From: an uncultured Pelagibacteraceae bacterium
GTDB taxonomy: Bacteria; Pseudomonadota; Alphaproteobacteria; Pelagibacterales; Pelagibacteraceae
Direction of reading: 5' to 3'
DNA: 47,574 bases
Assembly (NCBI GenBank): GCA_902609675.1
Contig: CACLST010000007.1
Span: 1-47,574 of the forward strand
Position 1 is the stretch's first letter; each line of letters begins with the position of its first letter. The notes under the pieces were generated by a model. That model saw nothing but the letters and a program-made list of their open reading frames with translations. It ran no database searches and was not told the DNA's origin. The translations under genes were made by a program, and so were the position numbers. Shown piece by piece: positions 8,588-17,533 of the stretch.

Positions 8588-9628
8588 TCAAAATATCTTG
8601 GAAAAATTTTTTCTCTCTCTATTTTTCCATTCACCTTTATGATAGGCGTCACTTGCTATTAAGGGTAATACACTTGTTGCTTCTGCAAAAACCATTTGCT
8701 CTTTGGTAATATCTACTTTGCCCCATGAGCTTGCTTCTTTTAGTGTTGAGCTACTGCACGCTCCATCTCTAGAATCAGCAACTGTTATTTGAATAGCATA
8801 TTTATGCATATCTACATCTTTACCTAAAAGTTCAGCGCATATGACAGTGTCTTGAATAAAATTTTTAGGCACTCCCCCTCCAATCATAAAAAGACCTGAT
8901 CCTTTAGATTTAATTTTAATTTCAGTTAGTTCTCTAAACTCTCGTATTGAGTCGATTGTGATATGATTTTTTGGATTTCTTTCTTGATGCATTACAAGCC
9001 CAAATCCTGCGCTTGAGTCAGTAAAAGCTGGACAAAAAATTGGAACGTTGTTGTCATAGGCAACCTCTATTAATGAATCTTTCTTCTTTGCGTTAGTTTT
9101 AAGATATTTGCCAACCTCTTTTATAAATTCTCTTGATGTATAACTTTTAGGCTCTAATTGATCTGCAATTTCTCCAATAGTTTTATCACACATCTGAAGC
9201 TCTTCTTCATCAATATAAGTGTCATATATTCTATCAACGTAGTTATTTCTTAGCTCTGTATCATCTTGATATTGTGATCCCTGATAATGTTTGAAACCAA
9301 GCGATTCAAAGAAATCCATATCAATTATCGAAGCTCCAGTAGCTACTATTGCATCTACCATATTATACTTAACTAAATCTCTATAAATATGCATACATCC
9401 AGCAGCAGACGTTGATCCTGCAAGTGTTAAAAAGATTGTACAATCCTTATCTTTTATCATTTCATTATAAATATTTGCTGCATTTGCAGTCTCTCTTGAA
9501 ACGAAAGACATTTTTTCCATTGAAGAAACGATTTTTCTAGCATCAAAAGAAGTTATATCAATATGCTCTACTTCTTTACTCAGTAAATCACTTTTTCTAT
9601 TACTTGATTTGTTTTTATTATCTGACAT
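8588..9628 (-). CDS. Deoxyhypusine-synthase-like polyamine enzyme
   Basis: A 346-residue protein of the deoxyhypusine synthase fold. Visible motifs include LTLAGSTSAAGCMH, the NAD-site GGGVPKNF, and SSWGKV with Lys304 in the place of the catalytic lysine that carries the aminobutyl imine in the eukaryotic enzyme; the Glu and Trp before it are also kept. Bacteria lack the eIF5A target, so the likely acceptor is a small amine: the NAD-dependent transfer of an aminobutyl group to putrescine would give homospermidine. Its place between a PLP decarboxylase (TAATG overlap) and aguB supports polyamine metabolism. The fold and lysine are seen; the exact substrate is inference. Confidence 0.8.
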   Translation of the reverse strand: MSDNKNKSSNRKSDLLSKEVEHIDITSFDARKIVSSMEKMSFVSRETANAANIYNEMIKDKDCTIFLTLAGSTSAAGCMHIYRDLVKYNMVDAIVATGASIIDMDFFESLGFKHYQGSQYQDDTELRNNYVDRIYDTYIDEEELQMCDKTIGEIADQLEPKSYTSREFIKEVGKYLKTNAKKKDSLIEVAYDNNVPIFCPAFTDSSAGFGLVMHQERNPKNHITIDSIREFRELTEIKIKSKGSGLFMIGGGVPKNFIQDTVICAELLGKDVDMHKYAIQITVADSRDGACSSSTLKEASSWGKVDITKEQMVFAEATSVLPLIASDAYHKGEWKNRERKNFSKIF

Positions 9629-10806
9629 TAAGCAACAAGAAACTCTTTATTTGCTTCTTTGTCGTACATCGTCATGATTGGATTATCCTCAACTTCGTAA
9701 ATATCATCTGAGTAAAATCCATTAAAATTAGTTCTAAAAGTTAATCCATACGCTCCCAGCTGTCCTAACTCTATATAATCATTTTCTTTTATATTATTTG
9801 GTAAAATAAAAGGACCTTTCATATAATCCATACTATCACAAGTTGGACCATAGAAGTCAAATGATGTTAATTTCTTGGAGATTATTCTTCCATCAGTTAT
9901 CATTTTTGATGGATAAACTATGTTAGGAACACCTGCATCAAACAAAGTTCCGTATGTTCCATCATTTATATAAAGTTTTTGTTTTTTTCTTAAATCAACT
10001 CTTACAATTGTTGAACCACTTTCTGCAACAATCGCTCTTCCAGGTTCACAAATAATTTCTGGAAGCTTATCCAATTTTAAATTATTTAAACCTTTTTTAA
10101 TTTCATTAAAGTAAGCATTTAAAGATTGAGGAATAAGATCAGGGTAAATGGTTGGAAAGCCACCTCCAACATTGATTACATCGGGAATAATTTTTGTTTT
10201 TTTAATTATATTACTGATTTCAAATATTCCTTTTGAATAAGATATAGGGTGCATACATTGTGAACCAACATGAAAACTAAGTCCAATTTTTTTAGAATAC
10301 TGTTTTGTTAATCTCAGTAGTCCAGCTGCTTCATTATTAATAGCTCCAAATTTTTTTGATAAATCAATCTCAGCATGTTCATTAGATACAGAAACTCTAA
10401 CAAATAATTCTAAGTCTTTAGCGTAATTAGTACTTTCTAAAATTTTTATCAATTCATCTTTAGTATCTAAAGAAAAGGCCTTAACATTATATTCAAAATA
10501 TGCCTCCTTAATACTTTCTCTACTTTTAACTGTATGCATATAGGAACAGTTCGCATCTGGACTTATTTTTCTTATAGCCTCTATTTCTTTAATAGATGCT
10601 ACGTCAAAACGATTAATACCACTTTCAACAATAGTTTTAAGAACTACTGGATGAGGGTTAGTTTTTAACGCATAAAGTATTTTTCCTGGGAAATTTTTTT
10701 GAAAATATTTAGAAGCCAATTTAATTGACTCTTTTCTAATACAATAAACAGGTCCTGTTGGTCTCAGTTGATTAACTAATTCTTCAACTGACTTAAATTT
10801 TTGCAT
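9628..10806 (-). CDS. Ornithine/lysine-type PLP decarboxylase (fold type III)
   Basis: Makes a diamine, most likely putrescine from ornithine. The 392-residue protein has the alanine-racemase-fold decarboxylase signatures: PLP lysine in YALKTNPHP (Lys48), SFHVGSQC, NVGGGFP, CEPGRAIVAESG and the active-site cysteine with the following Asp in GPTCDSMDY (Cys323, Asp324), as in ornithine decarboxylases. Diaminopimelate decarboxylase is unlikely because that Cys-Asp pair is ODC-like. AGAGG sits about ten bases before the ATG. First gene of the polyamine operon; its leader contains a terminator-like hairpin and a competing helix with the start codon. Confidence 0.85.
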   Translation of the reverse strand: MQKFKSVEELVNQLRPTGPVYCIRKESIKLASKYFQKNFPGKILYALKTNPHPVVLKTIVESGINRFDVASIKEIEAIRKISPDANCSYMHTVKSRESIKEAYFEYNVKAFSLDTKDELIKILESTNYAKDLELFVRVSVSNEHAEIDLSKKFGAINNEAAGLLRLTKQYSKKIGLSFHVGSQCMHPISYSKGIFEISNIIKKTKIIPDVINVGGGFPTIYPDLIPQSLNAYFNEIKKGLNNLKLDKLPEIICEPGRAIVAESGSTIVRVDLRKKQKLYINDGTYGTLFDAGVPNIVYPSKMITDGRIISKKLTSFDFYGPTCDSMDYMKGPFILPNNIKENDYIELGQLGAYGLTFRTNFNGFYSDDIYEVEDNPIMTMYDKEANKEFLVA

Positions 10807-10882
10807 ATCTGCACCTCTAAAAAAAATTTACAAAAAAAACCTGCATATCACGTATGCAAGTTTCATAAATGCAGCATTTATG
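10801..10882 (-). promoter_or_regulatory. Structured leader of the polyamine operon: candidate attenuator/switch
   Basis: On the minus strand, a 19-nt palindrome with 9-bp arms (10882-10864) is followed by CTTGCATA-CGTGA-TATGCAGG (10860-10840), an eight-pair stem with one G-U, then eight T (10839-10832), which is the form of an intrinsic terminator. The ATG of the decarboxylase lies 26 nt further on. The 5' arm TTGCATA (10859-10853) is also a perfect complement of TATGCAA over the start codon (10807-10801), so the two pairings exclude each other. No minus-strand gene lies upstream that would need terminating, since the next gene is divergent. Known alphaproteobacterial ornithine decarboxylases can carry a speF-type leader RNA; I cannot confirm a match. 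Confidence 0.6.
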
Positions 10883-10916
10883 GGAAAAAATTAATAATGT
10901 AAAGTAAATAATGCTA

Positions 10917-10946
10917 TTGAAATATTAAAATTCACTTCCATATAAG
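10917..10946 (+). promoter_or_regulatory. Promoter of regA, apparently leaderless
   Basis: TTGAAA at 10917-10922 and TATAAG at 10941-10946 with an 18-bp spacer. Only four bases separate the -10 box from the ATG at 10951, so transcription should start at or next to the start codon. The same hexamers and spacer, preceded by CCA, occur upstream of the hsp20 gene. Confidence 0.55.
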
Positions 10947-10950
10947 GGCT

Positions 10951-11514
10951 ATGATTAACCAACCAATACTTCAGAAATTAAGTGATTTTGAGGATAAATC
11001 GCTTTTGATCGTAGACGATGACAATCCATTTAGACAAAGATTGGCTAGAGCTATGGAAAAAAAAGGTTTTACAGTTACACAAGCTGAGAGTGTAAAAATT
11101 GGCATTGAGACCGTAAAATCACAAAGTCCAGCATTTGCTGTTGTGGATCTTAGATTAAATGATGGTAATGGATTAGAGGTAGTAAAAGAAATTCAAAAGG
11201 GAAATCTTAAAAGCAGAATTATTATGTTAACTGGATATGGTAATATCCCTACGGCAGTTGCTGCAATTAAAGAGGGCGCAATCGATTATATTGCTAAGCC
11301 TGCAGATGCAGATGATGTTGAAAAAGCACTTTTAGCTGATCCAAATCAAAAACCTGCTCCTCCTGAAAACCCGATGTCGGCGGATAGAGTAAAGTGGGAG
11401 CATATACACAGAGTTTTTGAGTTATGTAACAGAAATGTCTCTGAAACTGCACGAAGACTAAAAATGCATAGAAGAACTCTTCAGAGAATATTATCCAAAA
11501 GATCTCCAAGATAA
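10951..11514 (+). CDS. regA: RegA/ActR/PrrA-type redox response regulator
   Basis: A 187-residue two-domain regulator. The receiver has the acidic pair in LLIVDDDNPF, phospho-acceptor Asp66 in VVDLRLNDGNG and the lysine in YIAKPADADD. A proline-rich linker leads to a Fis-type helix-turn-helix (residues about 154-187) ending SETARRLKMHRRTLQRIL, nearly invariant in the RegA/ActR/PrrA group that controls respiration, energy and carbon metabolism in alphaproteobacteria. Its usual partner kinase RegB is not in the window, so it is encoded elsewhere or lost. It is divergent from the polyamine operon, with 144 bp between. Confidence 0.92.
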   Translation: MINQPILQKLSDFEDKSLLIVDDDNPFRQRLARAMEKKGFTVTQAESVKIGIETVKSQSPAFAVVDLRLNDGNGLEVVKEIQKGNLKSRIIMLTGYGNIPTAVAAIKEGAIDYIAKPADADDVEKALLADPNQKPAPPENPMSADRVKWEHIHRVFELCNRNVSETARRLKMHRRTLQRILSKRSPR

Positions 11515-11515
11515 C

Positions 11516-12445
11516 CTAATTTTTTGTAAGTCTTAAAAATACATCTTCAAGATCTCCATCATCGGTTGAAATATCTTGTATCGTTATATCTTGTTTTTTA
11601 ATTTCAGAAATTATTGCATCAATGCTTAGCTTACTCTTCTCATACGATAAAACTAACCTCTTTCCATCATTTGATATAACTTTTAATGACTCAAAGGTAT
11701 TGTCGTTAATATTAGTTTTTTTATCTGTGGTGACATATACAATTTTTGTTTGAATTCTTTCTAAGAGATTTTTTGTTGTATCCAAAGCTACTAATCTTCC
11801 TCCACTTAGAATACCAATCCTATCACACATTTTTTCTGCTTCCTCAAGATAATGAGTTGTTAGTATTGTTGTTACCCCTTGTTTGTTCAAAGATTTCACA
11901 TTTTCCCACAATGTATTTCTAAGCTCTACATCAACTCCTGCAGTAGGCTCATCTAAAATTATTATTGGAGGTTGATGTACCATAGCTTTTGCTACAAGCA
12001 ATCTTCTCTTCATACCACCTGATAAAGCTCTAGCATAACTGTCAGCTTGTTCCTCTAATGATACCAACTTCAATATAGTGTCTGTAATTCTGTCTTTTTC
12101 TCTAATTCCATACAGCCCTGCTTGAAGCTCTAAAAGCTTTCTGGGACTAAAAAATGGATCGAAGTTTACCTCTTGTGGAACAATTCCAATTGAGGCCCTA
12201 ACTTGTCTTGGATTTTTATCTAAATTAAATCCCCAAACATTTACTTCACCTTCAGTTTTTACAACTGACCCACCTAATATGTTTATAAACGTACTCTTTC
12301 CAGCGCCATTAGGTCCTAATAACCCAAAAATTTCACCCTCTTTCACTTCTAAGTTTAAATTATTAAGAGCATGTATTTGTTTAGATCCGTTTTTTGAATA
12401 TACTTTATTCAAGTTTTTAACAGTTAATACGTTTTTTTTATTCAT
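11516..12445 (-). CDS. ABC transporter ATP-binding protein (ABC-2/exporter type)
   Basis: A 309-residue ATPase with Walker A GPNGAGKST, ABC signature LSGGMKRRL, Walker B IIILDEPTAGVD and the H-loop TTHYLEEAEKMCDRIG. The first domain is CcmA/YadG-like, followed by about 80 residues of C-terminal extension typical of ATPases paired with ABC-2 permeases that export lipids, polysaccharides or drugs. No permease gene is next to it in the window, so the partner must lie elsewhere. It is convergent with regA (1 bp between them) and divergent from polA. The substrate cannot be told. Confidence 0.85.
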   Translation of the reverse strand: MNKKNVLTVKNLNKVYSKNGSKQIHALNNLNLEVKEGEIFGLLGPNGAGKSTFINILGGSVVKTEGEVNVWGFNLDKNPRQVRASIGIVPQEVNFDPFFSPRKLLELQAGLYGIREKDRITDTILKLVSLEEQADSYARALSGGMKRRLLVAKAMVHQPPIIILDEPTAGVDVELRNTLWENVKSLNKQGVTTILTTHYLEEAEKMCDRIGILSGGRLVALDTTKNLLERIQTKIVYVTTDKKTNINDNTFESLKVISNDGKRLVLSYEKSKLSIDAIISEIKKQDITIQDISTDDGDLEDVFLRLTKN

Positions 12446-12483
12446 TTAAGGGCATACATTTATTACATTTGTAAAAATTAAGA

Positions 12484-12489
12484 TATCAT
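12484..12489 (+). promoter_or_regulatory. Candidate -10 box of polA
   Basis: TATCAT lies six bases before the polA ATG, which would place the transcription start on the A of the start codon. No convincing -35 hexamer is visible at 16-18 bp, so this is weak on its own and counts mainly as part of a recurring pattern in this window. Confidence 0.35.
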
Positions 12490-12495
12490 TACATT

Positions 12496-15270
12496 ATGGA
12501 GAAAATTAAAAAAAGTGACCATTTTTACTTAATAGATGGTTCGGGATACATTTTTAGAGCATATTACGCTCTTCCTCCTTTAACTAGAAAAAGTGACGGG
12601 TTACCAGTTGGTGCCGTAAGTGGTTTTTGCAATATGCTTTTTAAATTATTAGAAGACTCTAAATCAGTTGATAATTTAGAAAAACCGACTCACTTTGCTG
12701 TAATATTTGATTCTGCAAGAAAAAATTTTAGAAATGAAATATATTCAGAGTATAAAGGAAATAGATCTGATGCACCTGAGGATCTAATTCCTCAATTTGA
12801 ATACATCAGGAAATCTGTAAAAGCCTTTAATTTACCCTCAATTGAGTTAATCAATTATGAGGCAGATGATTTAATTGCAACATATGTAGAAAAAATTTTA
12901 GACTTAGGTGCAAAGGTAACAATTGTTTCTTCAGACAAAGATTTAATGCAGCTTTATAAAAAAGGAGTAAGAATTTATGATCCAATGAAGAACAAATTTA
13001 TAAATCAAGAAGATGTACACAATAAATTTGGGGTTAGTCCAGAAAAAGTAATAGATGTCCAATCTTTAGCTGGTGATAGCACAGATAACGTGCCAGGTGT
13101 ACCTGGTATAGGAGTTAAAACTGCGGCTGAATTGATAAATCAATATGGAACTTTAGAAAATTTGTTAAAAAATGCATCAAAAATAAAACAAAATAAAAGA
13201 AGAGAAACTTTAATAAATAACAAGGAAGATGCAATTATTAGTAAAAAACTAGTTACATTAAAAAAAGATGTGCCAGTAAAAAATAAAATTGAAGAGTTCA
13301 CATTAAAAAGCGTTGATCAAGACAAGCTTTATTCTTTTCTAAGAGAAATGGAATTTAATAGGCTATTGAGTTCCGCTATCTCAAAATATGGGAGTAGAAA
13401 TAATACTGTAACTAAAGATATTGAGAAAAATTCAGAAAAAACATCAGAAATTAAGAAAAAAAATTATCAATTAATTAAAAATGAGAAGGAAATTGAAGAT
13501 TGGATGAAACAATCTGAAGAAATAGGTGAATTTGCAATAGATACTGAAACAACCTCATTAGACCCTCACACAGCAAATTTAGTAGGTATTTCAATTTCTA
13601 ACAAAATTGGAAATGCATGTTATATTCCATTAAATCATATTAGTGGAAATAATCTTAACGAAAAAAAGGTCTTAAGCGTTTTAAAGAATTATTTAGAGGA
13701 TGAGAGTATTAAAAAAGTAGGGCAAAATATTAAGTTTGATTTCATTGTCTTTTATCACCGTGGAATAACCTTAAATTCTATGGAAGATACTATGCTTATG
13801 TCTTACACACTAGATGCTGGTAAAAATAGGCATAATATGGATACGCTTTCTGAGATCCATCTAGGTCATAAAACTATTAAATTTAAAGATTTAGTTGGGA
13901 CGGGAAAAAAACAACTTAATTTTTCTGAAGTTAATATATCTGAAGCTAAAGATTATGCGGCTGAAGATGCAGATATTACATTTAGATTGTACAAAATTTT
14001 TTTAAAATCGTTAAAAGCAGAAAAACTATTGAATATTTATGAGTTATTTGAAAAACCATTAATTAAAATACTAGCAGAGATGGAGATAAAAGGTATTAAA
14101 CTTGATAAATCTTCACTCAACAAACTTTCTTCAAAATTTTCAACAAAAATCGAAAAATTAGAAAAATCTATTTTTAAGATTTCAAAGAAAACTTTTAACA
14201 TTGGATCAACTAAGCAACTTGGTGAAATCATGTATAACGATTTAAAAATAGCAGCTTTAAAAAAAACAAAAAAAGGAAGTTTTGCTACTAGTGCTTCAGT
14301 TTTAGAAGACCTAGCTTTTAAAGGTTATGAATTTCCAAAACTCATCTTGGAATGGAGGCAAATTAGTAAACTTAAAAATACCTACTCAGATGCATTGCCA
14401 GAACATATAAATCAAAATACTAAAAGAGTTCATACGTCTTTTTTGTTAGCAGCTACTACAACAGGCAGACTTGCATCTAGCGATCCAAATTTACAAAATA
14501 TTCCAATAAAATCAGATGATGGAAAGGATATAAGAAAAGCGTTTGTTTCCGAAAAAAATAATAAATTGATTTCAGCAGATTACAATCAAGTTGAAATGAG
14601 AATTTTAGCAGATCTAGCAGATGTAAAACAGTTGAAAAAGGCGTTTTTAAATAATGAGGATATTCATACTTTGACAGCTAGTCAGGTTTTTGGAAAAGAA
14701 ATTAATAAAATTGATTCAGAAACGAGAAGAAAAGCAAAAGCAATCAACTTTGGGATTATTTATGGCATATCACAATATGGTTTAGCTAAACAAATCAATG
14801 TTTCAAACAATGAAGCAGAAGAATTTTTAAATTCTTATTTTAAAAAATTTCCAGAAATTAAAGATTATATGAAAACAACTATAAATTTTTGTAGAAAAAG
14901 TGGCTATGTAAGTAATATATTTGGAAGAAAAACACATCTCACTGGAATTAACGATAAAAATTTTAATGTAAGAAATTTTCAAGAGAGAGCAGCGATAAAT
15001 GCTCCAATTCAAGGGTCAGCATCGGAGATAATGAGATTAGCAATGATCAGAATAAATAAAGAAATCTCCAATAATAAAAATAATAGTCTAAAAATGTTGT
15101 TACAAATACACGATGAGTTAATTTTCGAAGAAAGCTCAAAAGAAACAAAAAAAAGTATTAAATTAATTAAGGATTTGATGTTGAGTGTTAAAGATAGTGA
15201 ACTTCACTCTTTTTCAATACCTCTTTTAGTCGATATGAATATTGGAGAAAATTGGGGTGAACTTCATTGA
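12496..15270 (+). CDS. polA: DNA polymerase I
   Basis: A 924-residue enzyme for repair and Okazaki-fragment processing, complete with three domains. The N-terminal 5'-3' exonuclease (to about residue 290) has SSDKDLMQLY and GDSTDNVPGVPGIGVKTA. The 3'-5' exonuclease keeps the metal-binding DTET (Asp349, Glu351) and YAAEDAD. The polymerase has motif A SADYNQVEMRILA (Asp695), motif B RRKAKAINFGIIYG and motif C QIHDELIFE (Asp873). Proofreading residues are kept, unlike in some small-genome bacteria. It stands alone, divergent from the ABC ATPase gene. Confidence 0.97.
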   Translation: MEKIKKSDHFYLIDGSGYIFRAYYALPPLTRKSDGLPVGAVSGFCNMLFKLLEDSKSVDNLEKPTHFAVIFDSARKNFRNEIYSEYKGNRSDAPEDLIPQFEYIRKSVKAFNLPSIELINYEADDLIATYVEKILDLGAKVTIVSSDKDLMQLYKKGVRIYDPMKNKFINQEDVHNKFGVSPEKVIDVQSLAGDSTDNVPGVPGIGVKTAAELINQYGTLENLLKNASKIKQNKRRETLINNKEDAIISKKLVTLKKDVPVKNKIEEFTLKSVDQDKLYSFLREMEFNRLLSSAISKYGSRNNTVTKDIEKNSEKTSEIKKKNYQLIKNEKEIEDWMKQSEEIGEFAIDTETTSLDPHTANLVGISISNKIGNACYIPLNHISGNNLNEKKVLSVLKNYLEDESIKKVGQNIKFDFIVFYHRGITLNSMEDTMLMSYTLDAGKNRHNMDTLSEIHLGHKTIKFKDLVGTGKKQLNFSEVNISEAKDYAAEDADITFRLYKIFLKSLKAEKLLNIYELFEKPLIKILAEMEIKGIKLDKSSLNKLSSKFSTKIEKLEKSIFKISKKTFNIGSTKQLGEIMYNDLKIAALKKTKKGSFATSASVLEDLAFKGYEFPKLILEWRQISKLKNTYSDALPEHINQNTKRVHTSFLLAATTTGRLASSDPNLQNIPIKSDDGKDIRKAFVSEKNNKLISADYNQVEMRILADLADVKQLKKAFLNNEDIHTLTASQVFGKEINKIDSETRRKAKAINFGIIYGISQYGLAKQINVSNNEAEEFLNSYFKKFPEIKDYMKTTINFCRKSGYVSNIFGRKTHLTGINDKNFNVRNFQERAAINAPIQGSASEIMRLAMIRINKEISNNKNNSLKMLLQIHDELIFEESSKETKKSIKLIKDLMLSVKDSELHSFSIPLLVDMNIGENWGELH

Positions 15271-15280
15271 AAACAAACAA

Positions 15281-15309
15281 TTGCCCTAATCTGAACAATT
15301 TAGTATTTT
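15281..15309 (+). promoter_or_regulatory. Candidate promoter of chvI
   Basis: TTGCCC at 15281-15286 and TATTTT at 15304-15309 with a 17-bp spacer. The ATG at 15321 is 11 nt after the -10 box, so a leader of about five nucleotides is expected, and no Shine-Dalgarno sequence is seen. Confidence 0.4.
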
Positions 15310-15320
15310 TATTTTAATTT

Positions 15321-16025
15321 ATGTCACAAACAATTGCGTTAGTAGATGATGATCGAAATTTATTAACATCTGTCCAGATGGCTTTAGAAAAGGAAGGTTT
15401 TAAAGTTCAAACTTATATTGATGGTGAAAATGCTCTTGTTGGATTATCAAGAACACCACCAGATCTTGCTGTAATTGATATTAAAATGCCAAGAATGGAT
15501 GGCGAAGAACTTCTAAGAAAACTTAGAAAAAAAACTTCTATGCCAGTTATTTTTTTAACTTCCAAAGATGAAGTTACTGACGAGGTTAGTGGTTTAAAAC
15601 TTGGTGCAGATGACTTTGTTGGTAAAACTGGAGGATTTTCAACCAAAGTTTTAGTTGAAAGAATTAAAGTGCAATTAAGAAAAAAAGATAAGGACATCAA
15701 CATAGAAGAAAATAAAAATGTAATTTCTCATGGTAAGTTAAAATTAGATCCTTCCCAACTCGAATGTGAGTGGGATGGTAAACAATTACCTGATAAACTG
15801 ACTACAACAGAATTTAAAATTGTTGAGGAGCTTGCAAAAAGACCAGGAATGATTAAAGAGAGAGCCTTACTCATGGATGTGGCTTATCGAGAAGATACAG
15901 ATATTGAAGATAGGACTATTGATAGTCATGTTAAAAGAATAAGAAAAAAATTTAAAAAGGTAGATAATGATTTTTCAGCAATTGAAACAAGATATGGAAG
16001 TGGATATAGATGGAATGTTAAATAA
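15321..16025 (+). CDS. chvI: ChvI-type OmpR-family response regulator
   Basis: A 234-residue regulator with the ChvI-like N-terminus QTIALVDDDRNLLTSV, phospho-acceptor Asp53 in VIDIKMPRMDG, and a winged-helix DNA-binding domain (about residues 130-234; TIDSHVKRIRKKFK recognition region). In alphaproteobacteria ChvI with ChvG controls envelope, acid and host-related responses. It is oddly built at the receiver's switch lysine: instead of the usual Lys-Pro-Phe after GADDF, it has GKTGGFS (Lys102-Thr103), which loses the cis-proline and adds two residues. chvG follows after 5 bp. Confidence 0.9.
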   Translation: MSQTIALVDDDRNLLTSVQMALEKEGFKVQTYIDGENALVGLSRTPPDLAVIDIKMPRMDGEELLRKLRKKTSMPVIFLTSKDEVTDEVSGLKLGADDFVGKTGGFSTKVLVERIKVQLRKKDKDINIEENKNVISHGKLKLDPSQLECEWDGKQLPDKLTTTEFKIVEELAKRPGMIKERALLMDVAYREDTDIEDRTIDSHVKRIRKKFKKVDNDFSAIETRYGSGYRWNVK

Positions 16026-16030
16026 TAATT

Positions 16031-17533
16031 ATGGGAAAAATACTAAAAAATCTTTCTATATTACAGAAATTCTTATTTATTAATCTAGTAGTCTTTATAT
16101 TTATAATAATAATCACGTTCTTTTACTTAGGTGCTATTCAAAAAAATTTGATTAATGAAAAACAAAATAATCATACAGATATAATTACTCAAACAATATT
16201 AAATCTTGAAAAATCAAATATAAAATTAAATGAATATGGAATAAGTGAATTTTTATTTTCCAAAAAATCCCGATTTCCTTATTTTGAAAAACTAGATAGA
16301 GTAATATTTTTTGACGATAAATTAAATTGGATTGGAGATACAAGATCTATTCCATCATCATTATTACTAATTGAAAAATTAACTGAACAATCAAGTGAGA
16401 ATAATTTTAATAATCAAGAAAATAAAAATGAAACAATTTTCGATGAAGATCTTAATAAATATTATTTATCAGGATCTGAAAAATCTTTAACTAATTTGAA
16501 ACAAATTCAAGAACAGTTTTTTGTTTTTAGTATTAAGAGTATTAATTATTTGAATAATAGTGGCTATATTCTTATATCTGAAAACGCTGATAACATAATT
16601 GCACAAATTGAAGAGAGAGAGAACTTTATTATTAGAACAGCTCTTGTGGTACTTTTGGTTATCATTATTTTCTCATATGTTTTAAATAGATATTTTTTAA
16701 AACCTATTAAAAATTTAGTTACTTATACAAAAATCATAAAAGATAAAAGTAACGAAAAAACAGATATAGAAAGGGTTAAGACAAGAAATGATGAATTAGG
16801 AATATTGTCAAAATCACTTGATGAAATGACCAGCGAATTAAATAAAAGAATTACAACTGCTGAAAATTATTCAACAGACTTACTTCATGAAATTAGAAAT
16901 CCTCTTGCTTCGTTAAAAAGTGCATCTGAGATAATTTCAGAAACAGAGGATAAAACTAAAAGAGAAAAATTAATTAATATAGTATCACATGATGTTGAGA
17001 GAATAGAAAGATTGATTACTGATTATTCTCAAATGCTGAAAGATGAGGCAGTAATTTCCACAGAAACAATGCAAAAAATTGATATAAAGGATATTGCAAA
17101 ATCTGTAGTTGATGATTTTAACAATATTTATAATTCAAAAAGAAAAATACAAATAAGATTAAAGTCTAATGGATCTGAAAATTATTTTATACTTGGTATC
17201 AACAATAGGATAGAACAAATTATTGCAAATTTACTTGAAAATTCAATTTCTTTTAGCGACGAGAATCAAGAGATTATAGTAGAGGTCAGCAAAGACAAAG
17301 AAGGCAAGCCAAGACTTGTCGTAATTGATGAGGGGACTGGTTTTAGTGAGAAGGATACTACTAAAATTTTCAATAGATTTTACAGCAATAGACCTCAAAA
17401 TTTTGGAGAACACTCTGGCTTGGGCTTAAATATAGTGAAAAACTTAGTTGAATTGCATAATGGACAGATTAAAGCTGAAAATAATAAAGATAAGGGTGCA
17501 AAAGTTGAAATAATTTTCCCGGCGACCCAATGA
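16031..17533 (+). CDS. chvG: ChvG-type sensor histidine kinase
   Basis: The inner-membrane partner of ChvI, 500 residues. One transmembrane helix at about 13-34, a periplasmic sensor domain to about 198, a second helix at about 200-219, a HAMP segment, then the dimerisation/phospho-acceptor helix with LLHEIRNPLASL (His286) and an ATPase domain with N-box NRIEQIIANLLENS, VIDEGTGFS and GLGLNIVKNLV. The kinase core looks intact. In many alphaproteobacteria hprK, PTS genes and then ahcY follow; here ahcY follows at once. Confidence 0.9.
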   Translation: MGKILKNLSILQKFLFINLVVFIFIIIITFFYLGAIQKNLINEKQNNHTDIITQTILNLEKSNIKLNEYGISEFLFSKKSRFPYFEKLDRVIFFDDKLNWIGDTRSIPSSLLLIEKLTEQSSENNFNNQENKNETIFDEDLNKYYLSGSEKSLTNLKQIQEQFFVFSIKSINYLNNSGYILISENADNIIAQIEERENFIIRTALVVLLVIIIFSYVLNRYFLKPIKNLVTYTKIIKDKSNEKTDIERVKTRNDELGILSKSLDEMTSELNKRITTAENYSTDLLHEIRNPLASLKSASEIISETEDKTKREKLINIVSHDVERIERLITDYSQMLKDEAVISTETMQKIDIKDIAKSVVDDFNNIYNSKRKIQIRLKSNGSENYFILGINNRIEQIIANLLENSISFSDENQEIIVEVSKDKEGKPRLVVIDEGTGFSEKDTTKIFNRFYSNRPQNFGEHSGLGLNIVKNLVELHNGQIKAENNKDKGAKVEIIFPATQ

